Shown here piece after piece: positions 1-8,500 of a DNA stretch of 64,000 bases (the first letter of the stretch is position 1; each line of letters opens with the position of its first letter). This DNA is from Lachnospiraceae bacterium (GTDB lineage Bacteria; Bacillota; Clostridia; Lachnospirales; Lachnospiraceae): NCBI GenBank assembly GCA_900199595.1, contig FZRB01000002.1:62001-126000 (forward strand). The letters run 5' to 3'. The translations under genes and the position numbers were made by a program. Below the pieces are notes generated by a model. That model was not told the DNA's origin and searched no databases. It saw only the letters and a list, made by a program, of their open reading frames with translations.

Positions 1-172
1 AGGATTTATAGATATTTTCCACTATTAAACAGCATATATTTCTACATAAATCTACTTTATTACATAAAACATTTGTGGTAAAGTAAACTTGTTGTTCATA
101 AAAATATAACCTTGTCAGGAGGCAACTATGGGACAGGGAATCAATAATGTTTTTACTTTTAGGAGGATTAAA

Positions 173-919
173 ATGGAAAACATATCTCTCACAGCTGAAG
201 TAGGCGCTACTTCATACCCAGGAAGAGGAGTAATCATCGGTCTTACTCCCGATGGAAAGAATGCCGCAATAGGATACTTTATCATGGGCCGTTCTTCAAA
301 CAGTCGTAACAGAATATTCGTAACAGAAGGCGAAGGAATAAGAACAGAGGCTTTCGATCCATCTAAGCTTGAGGATCCGAGTCTTATCATTTACGCCCCT
401 GTAAGAGTCAGAGGAAATGATACCATCGTAACAAATGGTGATCAGACAGATACTATATATGACTTAATGTCAGAAGGAAAAACATTTGAAGAGTCTCTCA
501 GAACCAGAGAATTTGAACCTGACGGGCCAAATTATACACCACGTATTTCCGGTATACTTCATATTCCTTCAACAGACTTTACAACCAGTACAAATGAAGA
601 TTCAAAATACAGCTATGAGATGTCTATCCTGAAAAGTAATAACGGAGATCCTTCAGCTTGCAACAGATATACATTTTCATATGATGTCCCCCTTGCAGGT
701 GAAGCTCATTTCATTCATACCTACATGGGCGACGGAAATCCACTCCCAAGCTTTGAGGGTGAACCAACTCCTGTAAAGGTTGAGACAAATGATCTTGATG
801 AATTTACAGAACAGATCTGGAATGCACTTAATGACGAAAACAAAGTTTCACTTTTTACAAGATTTATTAATATAGAAAATGGTGAAACTAACAGCCGTAT
901 AATAAATAAAAATAAATAA
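173..919 (+). CDS. purO: IMP cyclohydrolase, PurO-type
   Basis: Predicted to close the ring of FAICAR to give IMP, the last step of de novo purine synthesis, in the cytoplasm. The 248-residue product begins with a conserved-looking GRGVIIG segment and resembles the PurO/IMP-cyclohydrolase-like family (NTN-hydrolase-type fold), not the N-terminal half of bacterial PurH. The gene 15 bases downstream is an AICAR transformylase without a cyclohydrolase half, so the two together replace bifunctional PurH. The start at 173 has AGGAGG at 161-166. An in-frame ATG at 128 also has AGGAGG (117-122) and would add 15 residues; 173 was preferred because the family-like sequence begins there. Family assignment is from memory of the family, not a search. 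Confidence 0.8.
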   Translation: MENISLTAEVGATSYPGRGVIIGLTPDGKNAAIGYFIMGRSSNSRNRIFVTEGEGIRTEAFDPSKLEDPSLIIYAPVRVRGNDTIVTNGDQTDTIYDLMSEGKTFEESLRTREFEPDGPNYTPRISGILHIPSTDFTTSTNEDSKYSYEMSILKSNNGDPSACNRYTFSYDVPLAGEAHFIHTYMGDGNPLPSFEGEPTPVKVETNDLDEFTEQIWNALNDENKVSLFTRFINIENGETNSRIINKNK

Positions 920-934
920 TGAAAGGAAATAGCT

Positions 935-2113
935 ATGAACGAATTAGAACTCAAGTATGGATGTAACCCTAATCAGAAGCCTTCCCGAGTTTTTATGAAG
1001 GATGGCGGAGAGCTTCCATTCAAGGTAGTAAACGGAAAACCAGGATATATAAATCTTCTGGACGCATTTAACGGTTATCAGCTTGTAAAGGAGCTTAAGA
1101 AAGCCACCGGACTTCCTGCAGCAACTTCATTCAAGCATGTATCACCTGCAGGCGCTGCTGTTGGTCTTCCGCTTACTGATATAGAAAAGAAAATATACTG
1201 GGTAGAGGATATGGGCGAACTCAGCCCCCTGGCTTCAGCTTATGCAAGAGCAAGAGGCGCTGACAGAATGTCATCCTTCGGAGATTTCATCTCTCTTTCA
1301 GACGTATGTGATGCAGATACTGCAAAGCTTGTAAAAAGAGAAGTATCTGATGGTATCATCGCTCCGGGATATACTGACGAAGCTCTTGAAATACTTAAAG
1401 CAAAAAAGAACGGAAACTACTGTGTTATAGAGATTGATCCTGATTATACCCCGGCTCCTATCGAGACAAAGGATGTATATGGAGTAACCTTTGAACAGGG
1501 AAGAAACGAACTCGTTATAAATGATGAATTCTTCGCAAATGTAGTTACTGATGCAAAAGACATTCCTGAATCAGCTAAGATAGATCTTGCTATATCAATG
1601 ATCACACTCAAGTATACGCAGTCTAATTCAGTATGCTACGTAAAGAATGGTGCAGCAATCGGTATTGGTGCAGGCCAACAGTCAAGAATCCACTGTACAA
1701 GACTTGCAGGAGACAAAGCTGACAAATGGTTCCTTCGTCAGTCACCACAGGTTCTTAACCTTCCATTCAAAGCAGACATAAGACGTGCCGACAGAGATAA
1801 TACAATCGATGTGTATATCAGTGATGATTACGAGGATGTAATCGGTGAGGGCGAGTGGCAGAAGTACTTCACAGAGCAGCCTGCAGTATTCACCAGAGAA
1901 GAAAGAAAAGAATGGCTCAAGAAAAACACAGGCGTTTCACTTGGTTCAGACGCATTCTTCCCATTTGGAGATAATGTTGAGAGAGCTCACAGAAGCGGTG
2001 TTGAGTATATCGCACAGCCAGGCGGCTCTATAAGAGATGATAATGTTATTGAGACATGTAACAAGTATGGAATTGTAATGAGCTTCACAGGACTCAGACT
2101 TTTCCACCACTAA
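935..2113 (+). CDS. purH: AICAR formyltransferase (stand-alone PurH C-terminal domain)
   Basis: Transfers a formyl group from 10-formyl-tetrahydrofolate to AICAR, giving FAICAR, the substrate of the preceding gene's product. The 392-residue protein matches only the transformylase half of bifunctional PurH (usually about 510-530 residues); the N-terminal MGS-like cyclohydrolase domain is absent. The catalytic Lys-His lies in the KHVSPAG motif near residue 67. The C-terminal region has the expected glycine-rich stretch ending in TGLRLFHH. An SD-like GAAAGGAAA precedes the start, and the gene is 15 bases behind the cyclohydrolase gene, so the pair is very likely one operon. Identification is firm; enzyme activity is inferred from the conserved motifs. 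Confidence 0.92.
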   Translation: MNELELKYGCNPNQKPSRVFMKDGGELPFKVVNGKPGYINLLDAFNGYQLVKELKKATGLPAATSFKHVSPAGAAVGLPLTDIEKKIYWVEDMGELSPLASAYARARGADRMSSFGDFISLSDVCDADTAKLVKREVSDGIIAPGYTDEALEILKAKKNGNYCVIEIDPDYTPAPIETKDVYGVTFEQGRNELVINDEFFANVVTDAKDIPESAKIDLAISMITLKYTQSNSVCYVKNGAAIGIGAGQQSRIHCTRLAGDKADKWFLRQSPQVLNLPFKADIRRADRDNTIDVYISDDYEDVIGEGEWQKYFTEQPAVFTREERKEWLKKNTGVSLGSDAFFPFGDNVERAHRSGVEYIAQPGGSIRDDNVIETCNKYGIVMSFTGLRLFHH

Positions 2114-2124
2114 ATTCTTATCCA

Positions 2125-2160
2125 CCTGCTTTGCAGGCACCTTTCCCAAAAGGGAAAGGC
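2125..2160. repeat. Two-hairpin dispersed repeat, copy 1
   Basis: Two small hairpins in a row, CCTGC-TTT-GCAGG and CCTTTCCC-AAAA-GGGAAAGG, immediately before a terminator. A second copy with the same layout is at 50406-50440, also next to a terminator. Stem sequences are nearly the same and loops differ. Confidence 0.7.
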
Positions 2161-2161
2161 T

Positions 2162-2200
2162 AAAAAATGTGACACTCATTTTTGAGTGTCACATTTTTTT
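2162..2200. terminator. Bidirectional rho-independent terminator
   Basis: A perfect 17-bp stem (AAAAAATGTGACACTCA) with a TTTT loop, A-rich on the left and T-rich on the right. It can end transcription of the purine operon from the left and of the GH25 gene from the right. Confidence 0.9.
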
Positions 2201-2208
2201 ATAGTTAA

Positions 2209-3801
2209 TTATTTTTGTCCTTCATCTTCAAGTAATGTCTGACTATTGTCTACAGATATTATATGTCCTTTTTCATCGGTAATATATCCATCTACCTCTT
2301 CGTTAACTGCAAGCTCTCCGGTTACTTTAAAGTAAAATTCCTCACCGGAAACTGTATACTTTCCATAGGCCGGAGTTCCATCCTGAGTGATGTAATACTT
2401 TCCACCCTCATAGCTGATCCATTTGTTTTTAACAAGAGTTCCTGAGGATGAGAAATAATACAGCTTTCCGTCTATATCCTGCCAGCCCGTCTGGACCTTT
2501 CCAATCTCATTCATATAATACTGCCGTCCGTTAATGGTATTCCAGCCATATACAAGCTTACCATCCTTTCCGCAGTAGTACGTACCATCATCTGTTATCC
2601 ACTGACTTTCAGCTCTGGTACCATCTTCATTTAAATAGTAAACTCCGGTACCTGTCTTCAGCCATCCATTCGCAAGATAGCCTTCGTAGTCAAAATAATA
2701 TACTCTTCCACCAATAGACATCCAACAGTTTGATGGATACGAACCATCACCCTTGTCATACCAGATACCCATCGCAGACTCTCTGAAGCCCTTTTTGTTT
2801 GTTTTATATGAAGCAACAGGCTTTGTTCTTGGTGTGACTATTTTGGAAAAGTCTGTATAACTGAAATCAATATCTACAGAATTAACATCTATACCATCAA
2901 GGAGAACCGTACTTCCTGCCTGCCATATATCTCTCTTAATAGTAGTATCATATTCACCACTGTATCTGGCAACCCATCTGTACACACCCGGAAGTCCGGA
3001 GAGATCGATATAATTGATAGCCCAATTCTCATTTGTGTATATCATTGGAGTATACCCGGCAGCAGCTATTTCATCAAGAAATGCCTTTGCAATCTTTGTA
3101 ACCTTAGTTCTTCCCAACGCAGCCTGAGAGTTTTCTTCCAGATCCAGCGCAACAGGATAGGTTACATTGTAGCCTCTGAGCTGCTGTATAACCCACTTGG
3201 CATCTTTCTTAGCCTGACTTGCTGTGTGAGCAGTACAGTAGAAATATACACCTGTATATATGCCGGCCGCATTTGCATTCAACATATTTGTACGGAAATA
3301 TGGATCAATATTATGATTACCATGTCCAACTCTGATAAATGTATACTTTATTCCCTGCTTCTTAGCCTTGGACCAGTTCATATTTCCCTGGTACTCGGAA
3401 ACATCTATTCCCTTGATAGAACCCGACTCATAAGTACTGCACTCAGGCATATATATTCCGGAAGTATAACCGAAATACATATACTTTCCGTCAACAAGCT
3501 GCCAGCCGTACATTCTCTGTCCTATAAGCCAGCTTCCCTTGGTCTTCGGGCAGAAATAATAAGTCTTTCCACCTATCTCCTTCAGACCGGTAGCCATGTA
3601 TCCCTTCTTATCAAAGTAATACCATCTGCCGTCTATAAGTTTCCACTTCTTCTTAACAACCTTACCGCTGTCATTTATATACTGCCATTTACTGCCCTTC
3701 TGTCTCCATTCCGCAGCATTTGCGCTCGAATTTGTTGAAAACAGCACAACAAACATGAGCATACTGGCAGCTATTAAAGTTATCAGTTTTCTTTTATTCA
3801 T
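2209..3801 (-). CDS. Secreted GH25 lysozyme with cell-wall-binding repeats
   Basis: Predicted secreted N-acetylmuramidase cutting the peptidoglycan glycan chain. The 530-residue precursor has a signal peptide (about 1-30). Choline-binding-type repeats rich in WYYFD-like motifs follow (about 31-115), then a GH25 domain (about 130-340) with the acidic residues D133 (DVSEYQG) and D220/E222 (DLEE), and more such repeats to about residue 500. The repeats probably anchor the enzyme to the wall. The start has AGAGAGG upstream. The gene stands alone between the bidirectional terminator and lysA. Role could be cell-wall remodelling or lysis of competitors; the sequence does not decide. Confidence 0.9.
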   Translation of the reverse strand: MNKRKLITLIAASMLMFVVLFSTNSSANAAEWRQKGSKWQYINDSGKVVKKKWKLIDGRWYYFDKKGYMATGLKEIGGKTYYFCPKTKGSWLIGQRMYGWQLVDGKYMYFGYTSGIYMPECSTYESGSIKGIDVSEYQGNMNWSKAKKQGIKYTFIRVGHGNHNIDPYFRTNMLNANAAGIYTGVYFYCTAHTASQAKKDAKWVIQQLRGYNVTYPVALDLEENSQAALGRTKVTKIAKAFLDEIAAAGYTPMIYTNENWAINYIDLSGLPGVYRWVARYSGEYDTTIKRDIWQAGSTVLLDGIDVNSVDIDFSYTDFSKIVTPRTKPVASYKTNKKGFRESAMGIWYDKGDGSYPSNCWMSIGGRVYYFDYEGYLANGWLKTGTGVYYLNEDGTRAESQWITDDGTYYCGKDGKLVYGWNTINGRQYYMNEIGKVQTGWQDIDGKLYYFSSSGTLVKNKWISYEGGKYYITQDGTPAYGKYTVSGEEFYFKVTGELAVNEEVDGYITDEKGHIISVDNSQTLLEDEGQK

Positions 3802-3945
3802 ACAAACCTCTCTTACTATCCCCCGCTAACGCTCAGGACGACCAAAAGATTATTTCAGAGACAATACCATATGTCTTATTTTATCATTTTCTGTACTCTA
3901 AAATGCATCATTTTGACATTTCAAAACCAAAGCATTTATCCGATA

Positions 3946-5250
3946 TTATCGTATATCCCAATAATCATCTATTGTTGAAAGATAATCATCAAGAGTTTCA
4001 GCTCTTCTTATCTGGATTACAGATCCGTCCTCTCTGAGAAGAAGCTCTGCAGATCTGAGACGACCATTGTAATTATATCCCATAGAATGACCATGAGCTC
4101 CGGTATCATGAATAACGAGATAATCTCCCTTGTCTATCTTCGGAAGTTTCCTGTCTATTGCAAACTTATCATTATTCTCACAAAGCGAACCGGTTACATC
4201 ATATACATAATCTGTCGGAGCATCTTCCTTTCCGAGAACAGTAATATGATGGTAAGCTCCATACATAGCTGGTCTCATGAGATTTGCAGCACAGGCATCT
4301 ACGCCGATATATTCCTTGTAAATGTGTTTCTCATGTATAGCCTTTGTTACAAGGTGTCCGTAAGGCGCAAGCATATATCTTCCAAGCTCTGTATAAATGG
4401 ATACATCACCCATTCCTGCAGGAACAAGTATCTCATCAAACTTCTTATGAACACCCTCTCCGATTATAGCGATATCATTTGGAATACCCTCCGGATCATA
4501 AGGAACGCCCACGCCGCCGGAAAGATTGATGAAGGAAAGTGTAACACCTGCCTTCTCCTGTATCCTAACAGCAAGCTCAAACAGTATTCCTGCAAGGGTC
4601 GGATAATATTCATTTGTTACAGTATTGCTGGCAAGGAATGAATGTATTCCAAACTCTTCAACTCCAAGTTCTTTAAGTTTCTTGTAAGCTTCTATTATCT
4701 GTTCCTCAGTCATTCCGTACTTGGAATCACCCGGTGTATCCATAACCTGGAAACCTTCTTCACTTTCACCCAGTGTAAATACTCCACCCGGATTAAAACG
4801 GCAGGACATAACACGAGGCATCCTTCCTGATGAACAAGGATCCTTGATATCAACATCCTTAAGAACATCATAAACGAAATCCACATGAGTAAGATCATCC
4901 AGATTTATTATTCCTCCGAGTTCGGCACATTTAATAAATTCCTCTGCCGGAGTATCATTCGATGAAAACATAATTTCGTTTCCAACTATTCCACTCTTTT
5001 CAGAAATCACAAGCTCAGCCATGGATGAACAGTCAGTTCCACAGCCCTCCTCATGAAGTATCCTCAGTATTGCCGGAGTCGGAGTAGCCTTAACAGCAAA
5101 GTACTCCTTAAATCCTTTATTCCAGGAAAATGCGTTATAAAGCGCCCTGGCATTCTCTCTTATTCCTTTTTCATCATAAATATGAAATGGGGTTGGGTAG
5201 GTCTTTACTATTTCTTCGACCTGTTCCTTAGTTACAAATGGTGTTTTCAT
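3946..5250 (-). CDS. lysA: Diaminopimelate decarboxylase-like PLP enzyme
   Basis: Probably decarboxylates meso-diaminopimelate to L-lysine. This 434-residue fold-type III PLP enzyme has the cofactor lysine in YFAVKATPTP near the N-terminus, a glycine-rich phosphate-binding stretch (SGGVGVPY), ELGRY, and the active-site cysteine region DACAAN. The family also includes arginine, ornithine and carboxynorspermidine decarboxylases; lysA is the best guess but substrate specificity was not tested. The ATG at 5250 was chosen because AAAGGAATT is well spaced before it; an upstream TTG eight codons earlier lacks this. A well-formed promoter lies just upstream (5287-5315). Confidence 0.8.
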   Translation of the reverse strand: MKTPFVTKEQVEEIVKTYPTPFHIYDEKGIRENARALYNAFSWNKGFKEYFAVKATPTPAILRILHEEGCGTDCSSMAELVISEKSGIVGNEIMFSSNDTPAEEFIKCAELGGIINLDDLTHVDFVYDVLKDVDIKDPCSSGRMPRVMSCRFNPGGVFTLGESEEGFQVMDTPGDSKYGMTEEQIIEAYKKLKELGVEEFGIHSFLASNTVTNEYYPTLAGILFELAVRIQEKAGVTLSFINLSGGVGVPYDPEGIPNDIAIIGEGVHKKFDEILVPAGMGDVSIYTELGRYMLAPYGHLVTKAIHEKHIYKEYIGVDACAANLMRPAMYGAYHHITVLGKEDAPTDYVYDVTGSLCENNDKFAIDRKLPKIDKGDYLVIHDTGAHGHSMGYNYNGRLRSAELLLREDGSVIQIRRAETLDDYLSTIDDYWDIR

Positions 5251-5286
5251 AATAATTCCTTTTTCTACAGACAATTTAACTTGTAT

Positions 5287-5315
5287 ATTTTACCATCAAC
5301 CATGATTTATGTCAA
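5287..5315 (-). promoter_or_regulatory. Sigma-A-type promoter of lysA
   Basis: On the minus strand TTGACA (5315-5310) and TAAAAT (5292-5287) are separated by 17 bp, about 37-42 bp upstream of the lysA start codon. Initiation would fall near 5280. Confidence 0.75.
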
Positions 5316-5318
5316 ACA

Positions 5319-5354
5319 AGCCACAAATAGTTCAAAAAAATACAGCCACAAATA
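5319..5354. repeat. Short direct repeat upstream of the lysA promoter
   Basis: AGCCACAAATA occurs twice about 24 bp apart, each followed by A/T-rich sequence, just upstream of the lysA -35 box. It could be a regulator-binding pair or chance in AT-rich DNA. Confidence 0.4.
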
Positions 5355-5364
5355 ATTTAAAAAA

Positions 5365-5444
5365 GAGTGTCGCTTGCGACACTCTCCGCGCGAGGCGCGT
5401 GCTGCCAAAAGGCAGCTATCTTCCTTGCGCGCCGAGACGCATCC
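5365..5444. repeat. 80-bp structured dispersed repeat, copy A
   Basis: An 80-bp block aligning end to end with 57794-57873. Shared parts are the GAGTGTC...GACAC(T/C)C hairpin, TCCGCGC, a nested hairpin, the unpaired-looking TATCTTC(C/T)TT, and the tail GACGCATCC. In copy A the inner stem is GCTGCC/GGCAGC and the outer GGCGCG/CGCGCC; copy B has ACTGC/GCAGT and ACGC/GCGT, so pairing is kept while bases change. On the minus strand the first hairpin is followed by a run of T and resembles a terminator. It lies upstream of the lysA promoter. Confidence 0.75.
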
Positions 5445-5461
5445 TTAGCGGAGCGGTTTTT

Positions 5462-5495
5462 GTATAATAGGAAACGCAGTTTCCTACTATTATAC
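5462..5495. repeat. Palindrome between terminator and repeat A
   Basis: GTATAATAGGAAAC and GTTTCCTACTATTATAC pair around GCA with a three-base bulge, directly between the 80-bp repeat and the terminator at 5496-5524. The stem contains TATAAT-like sequence on both strands. No function is evident. Confidence 0.6.
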
Positions 5496-5524
5496 AAAAA
5501 ACCGGGGAGCTGTTAACTCCCCGG
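5496..5524 (-). terminator. Rho-independent terminator of the surface-protein operon
   Basis: On the minus strand CCGGGGAG and CTCCCCGG form an 8-bp GC-rich stem followed by TTTTTT. It lies 20 bases after the stop codon of the 1545-residue surface protein. Confidence 0.9.
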
Positions 5525-5543
5525 CCATTAATAAGTCTATTAA

Positions 5544-8500
5544 TTATTTGTATTTTCCTTTATAAGCTGCTGTCTTCTTAAGCATCTTCTTAAAAGCTTT
5601 CTTCTCCTTTGAAGTCATCTTTGGAAGCTTAACCTTAGCCGAAGAAGGAACCTTCTTAAGCGAATTCTTCAGGAATTTTGTCTTCTTAGACTTAACAGTT
5701 ATGGTCTTAAGCTTTGTACAATTTGCAAAGGCCTGCTTACCAACCTTTGTTACACTCTTCGGAATTGTAATCTTACTGAGAACCTTACATCCCTTAAACG
5801 CATTATCACCAATGGTCTTAAGCTTGCTTCCCTTTATTGTAACAGTCTTAAGCTTTGCACATCCCTCAAATGCACTCTTTCCGATAGTTTCTACAGTTGC
5901 CGGAATAGTAACTGCAGTTATATTCTTCTTCTTGAATGCATTATTAGCTATAGCAACTACTGTGTAAGTATTGTTACCAACCTTGATTGAAGACTTAACA
6001 GTAACCTTACCTGAAGCCTTTGAATCGCCTGTATAAGTAACTGTCTTGTCAGCCGCAGAATTAACCTTATATGTAGCTGTCGATCCTGTCTCAGATACAG
6101 TAGCCCCATCCTTAACTGCCTCAGGTGATGCACTTGGCTTAACATCGCTTGTTGGAGCTGTTGTAGGACCAACCGGTATATTTGATGATGTCGGTGTAGG
6201 CTTTGCAGCTGTTGGCGAAGGTTTTATTGCTGTTGGCGTAGCTGTAGGTGAAGGCTTATCACCTGAAGAAGCATTCTCAGCCAGCTCTGCTATAACAAAT
6301 CGACTGAAATGACTAACAGTAATTTTCATAGTATTATTTTTAAATACCGGTCTTATCAGCTCATAAGTTCCATCCTCTAAGAAATGAAGTATATAAAGCT
6401 TTGATTTTATCATTCCTGAAGGAATTGGAAGCGTCACAGTAACAGGAGAACTGAGTTCCTTCACCTCTGTTCCATCTCCCTTTACAAGCTCAATATCAAG
6501 CTGTTTATCATTATCAAATTTATTATCTATATCAGTCTTTTGTCCGTCTGTCACATTCTTTATAGATAGTCCTATTGTTTCATCAGGTTCTGCATTAAGT
6601 GCAGCTCCGGATACATCCACTGAACCATCTACATCCTGATCACTAATGCCAAAGACTTCCTTTAATACATTGCGGTTTTCTTTACTATCAGGATCTTTAA
6701 CCGTAATATTTGCTGCCGTCTTATATGCATCTTCAAGATCCTTCATCTTATCAGCAACGCTGGAATCATTTGCTACTAATTCAGAAAGTCTTTCTGATCC
6801 ACCAATTTCTTCCAGAGCCTTTTTAACAGCCTCTTCAGCTTTTTTAGCATCAGTTATCGAATCAAGCGATGTTGTAAGATTATCAATCTTCTCTTTTACA
6901 GAAGCAACTGTAACACTATTTACAACCACTTTACATTCTGCCTTAAATCCGCCATCTGCAGTTGTTACAGTAATAGTTGCTTCTCCTGCACCTACAGCTG
7001 TTATAAGACCATTATCATTTACAGATGCTACTGCAGATGAACTGCTTGAATACGTAACCTTATCATTTGTTGCATTAGTCGGATAAATAACATATCCAAG
7101 AGCAAATGTATCTGCATCGTCTCCTGATATACCAAGCGTCAACTTATCTTTAGACAGTCTGACACCTGTTACAGCTATAGTTTTCTCTTCCCATCCTGCA
7201 TACAAAGTGATGTTTTCTGATGGTACATAGTTGCATATTCTGGAAACAGATGCTGCAAGCTTAGTACATTCTTTATCCAGATACCAGCCTGTAAATACAT
7301 ACTTATCATCATCCTTTAGAGCAACATAAGTATATCCTAAACTATAGTCTTTACGGGCTTTTATATTAACAACAGCCGCAGAATCTATATCACCATTGAT
7401 AGCATCAACTATTCCGCCATTTCCGTTAAATGTTACAGTAATGTATTCAGCAGAATGCCATATAGCCGTGAAATCTGTATCTTTATTTGCCGTATAGTAT
7501 CTGTTCGATGCACCATACATCCATTCAAATCCATCAGTTTTCCAACCAACAAAACTATTCTCGTTATTATCCTGGCTTGCATAATATCTGCTTAAATCTA
7601 TATATGCGCCCTTTCCAACTGAAATGCTAACCTTTTGGACATATTTGCTATTATGATAAATACTTCCATCTTTTCCTGCATCAAAACTGATCATTACCTT
7701 TTCTGTTGTATCTGACCATTTTGCTGTTACTGTAATATTCTCATTAACCGGAGTGTCTAAATCAAACATCTTTTCCTTGTCGGTTCCTATATCAGTAAAC
7801 CAGCCTATAAGTGTTTTGACCTCTGATTCAACTTCTGGGAAAGATGTTATAGTATCACCTTTATCTACATAATCCTTCTGTACCTCACCTGAATAGTAAT
7901 CCGCAAATTTACCTTCTCCCGGATCATATGTTACTACACATGGTTCTTTCCATATTGCATAGAAAGTCTCATCTTTATCCGGAATATAAGTTTCCAGATC
8001 TACAGGCTCACCATTTTTAGTCTTTGAAAAACCAACAAGAATAAGGTTATCTTTATGATATCCACTTACCTGTCCTGATCCTGAACTATCAGATGGTTCA
8101 AGAACCGTAGCTCCCTTCTTTATGGCAAATACAGCTTTGTCAGATTCTCCATGATGCTCATGCCCCGAAGGACTCATATAATGAATACTACCACCGTTTC
8201 CATCAAGCGTAATAGTATAACCCTTTTCCCATACAGCATAGAAATCCATTGATTCTGAGGCAGTAAAAGATTTTCCGTAAGGAATAACTGTACTGCTTCC
8301 ATCACGTGATGCCCAGCCGGCAAATAAATATCCGTCGGACATATACGGTTCATCATAACTATATGGAGTAAATTTCTTACCCTTTATCTCACTACTTGAC
8401 ATGACTTCATCTTCGTACCATGAGAATTTTCCACCATTTGCATGATAATTCATTGGAACCATATCATACCATACAGCATAAAGTGTCATTTCCTCATTCA

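Noticed and set aside
3226-3738. Plus-strand frame opposite the GH25 gene
   Set aside because: A shadow of the lysozyme gene in another frame.
5365-5444. Riboswitch for lysA
   Set aside because: A good promoter (5287-5315) lies between this element and lysA, so it is not in the main lysA transcript, and it does not match the lysine riboswitch.
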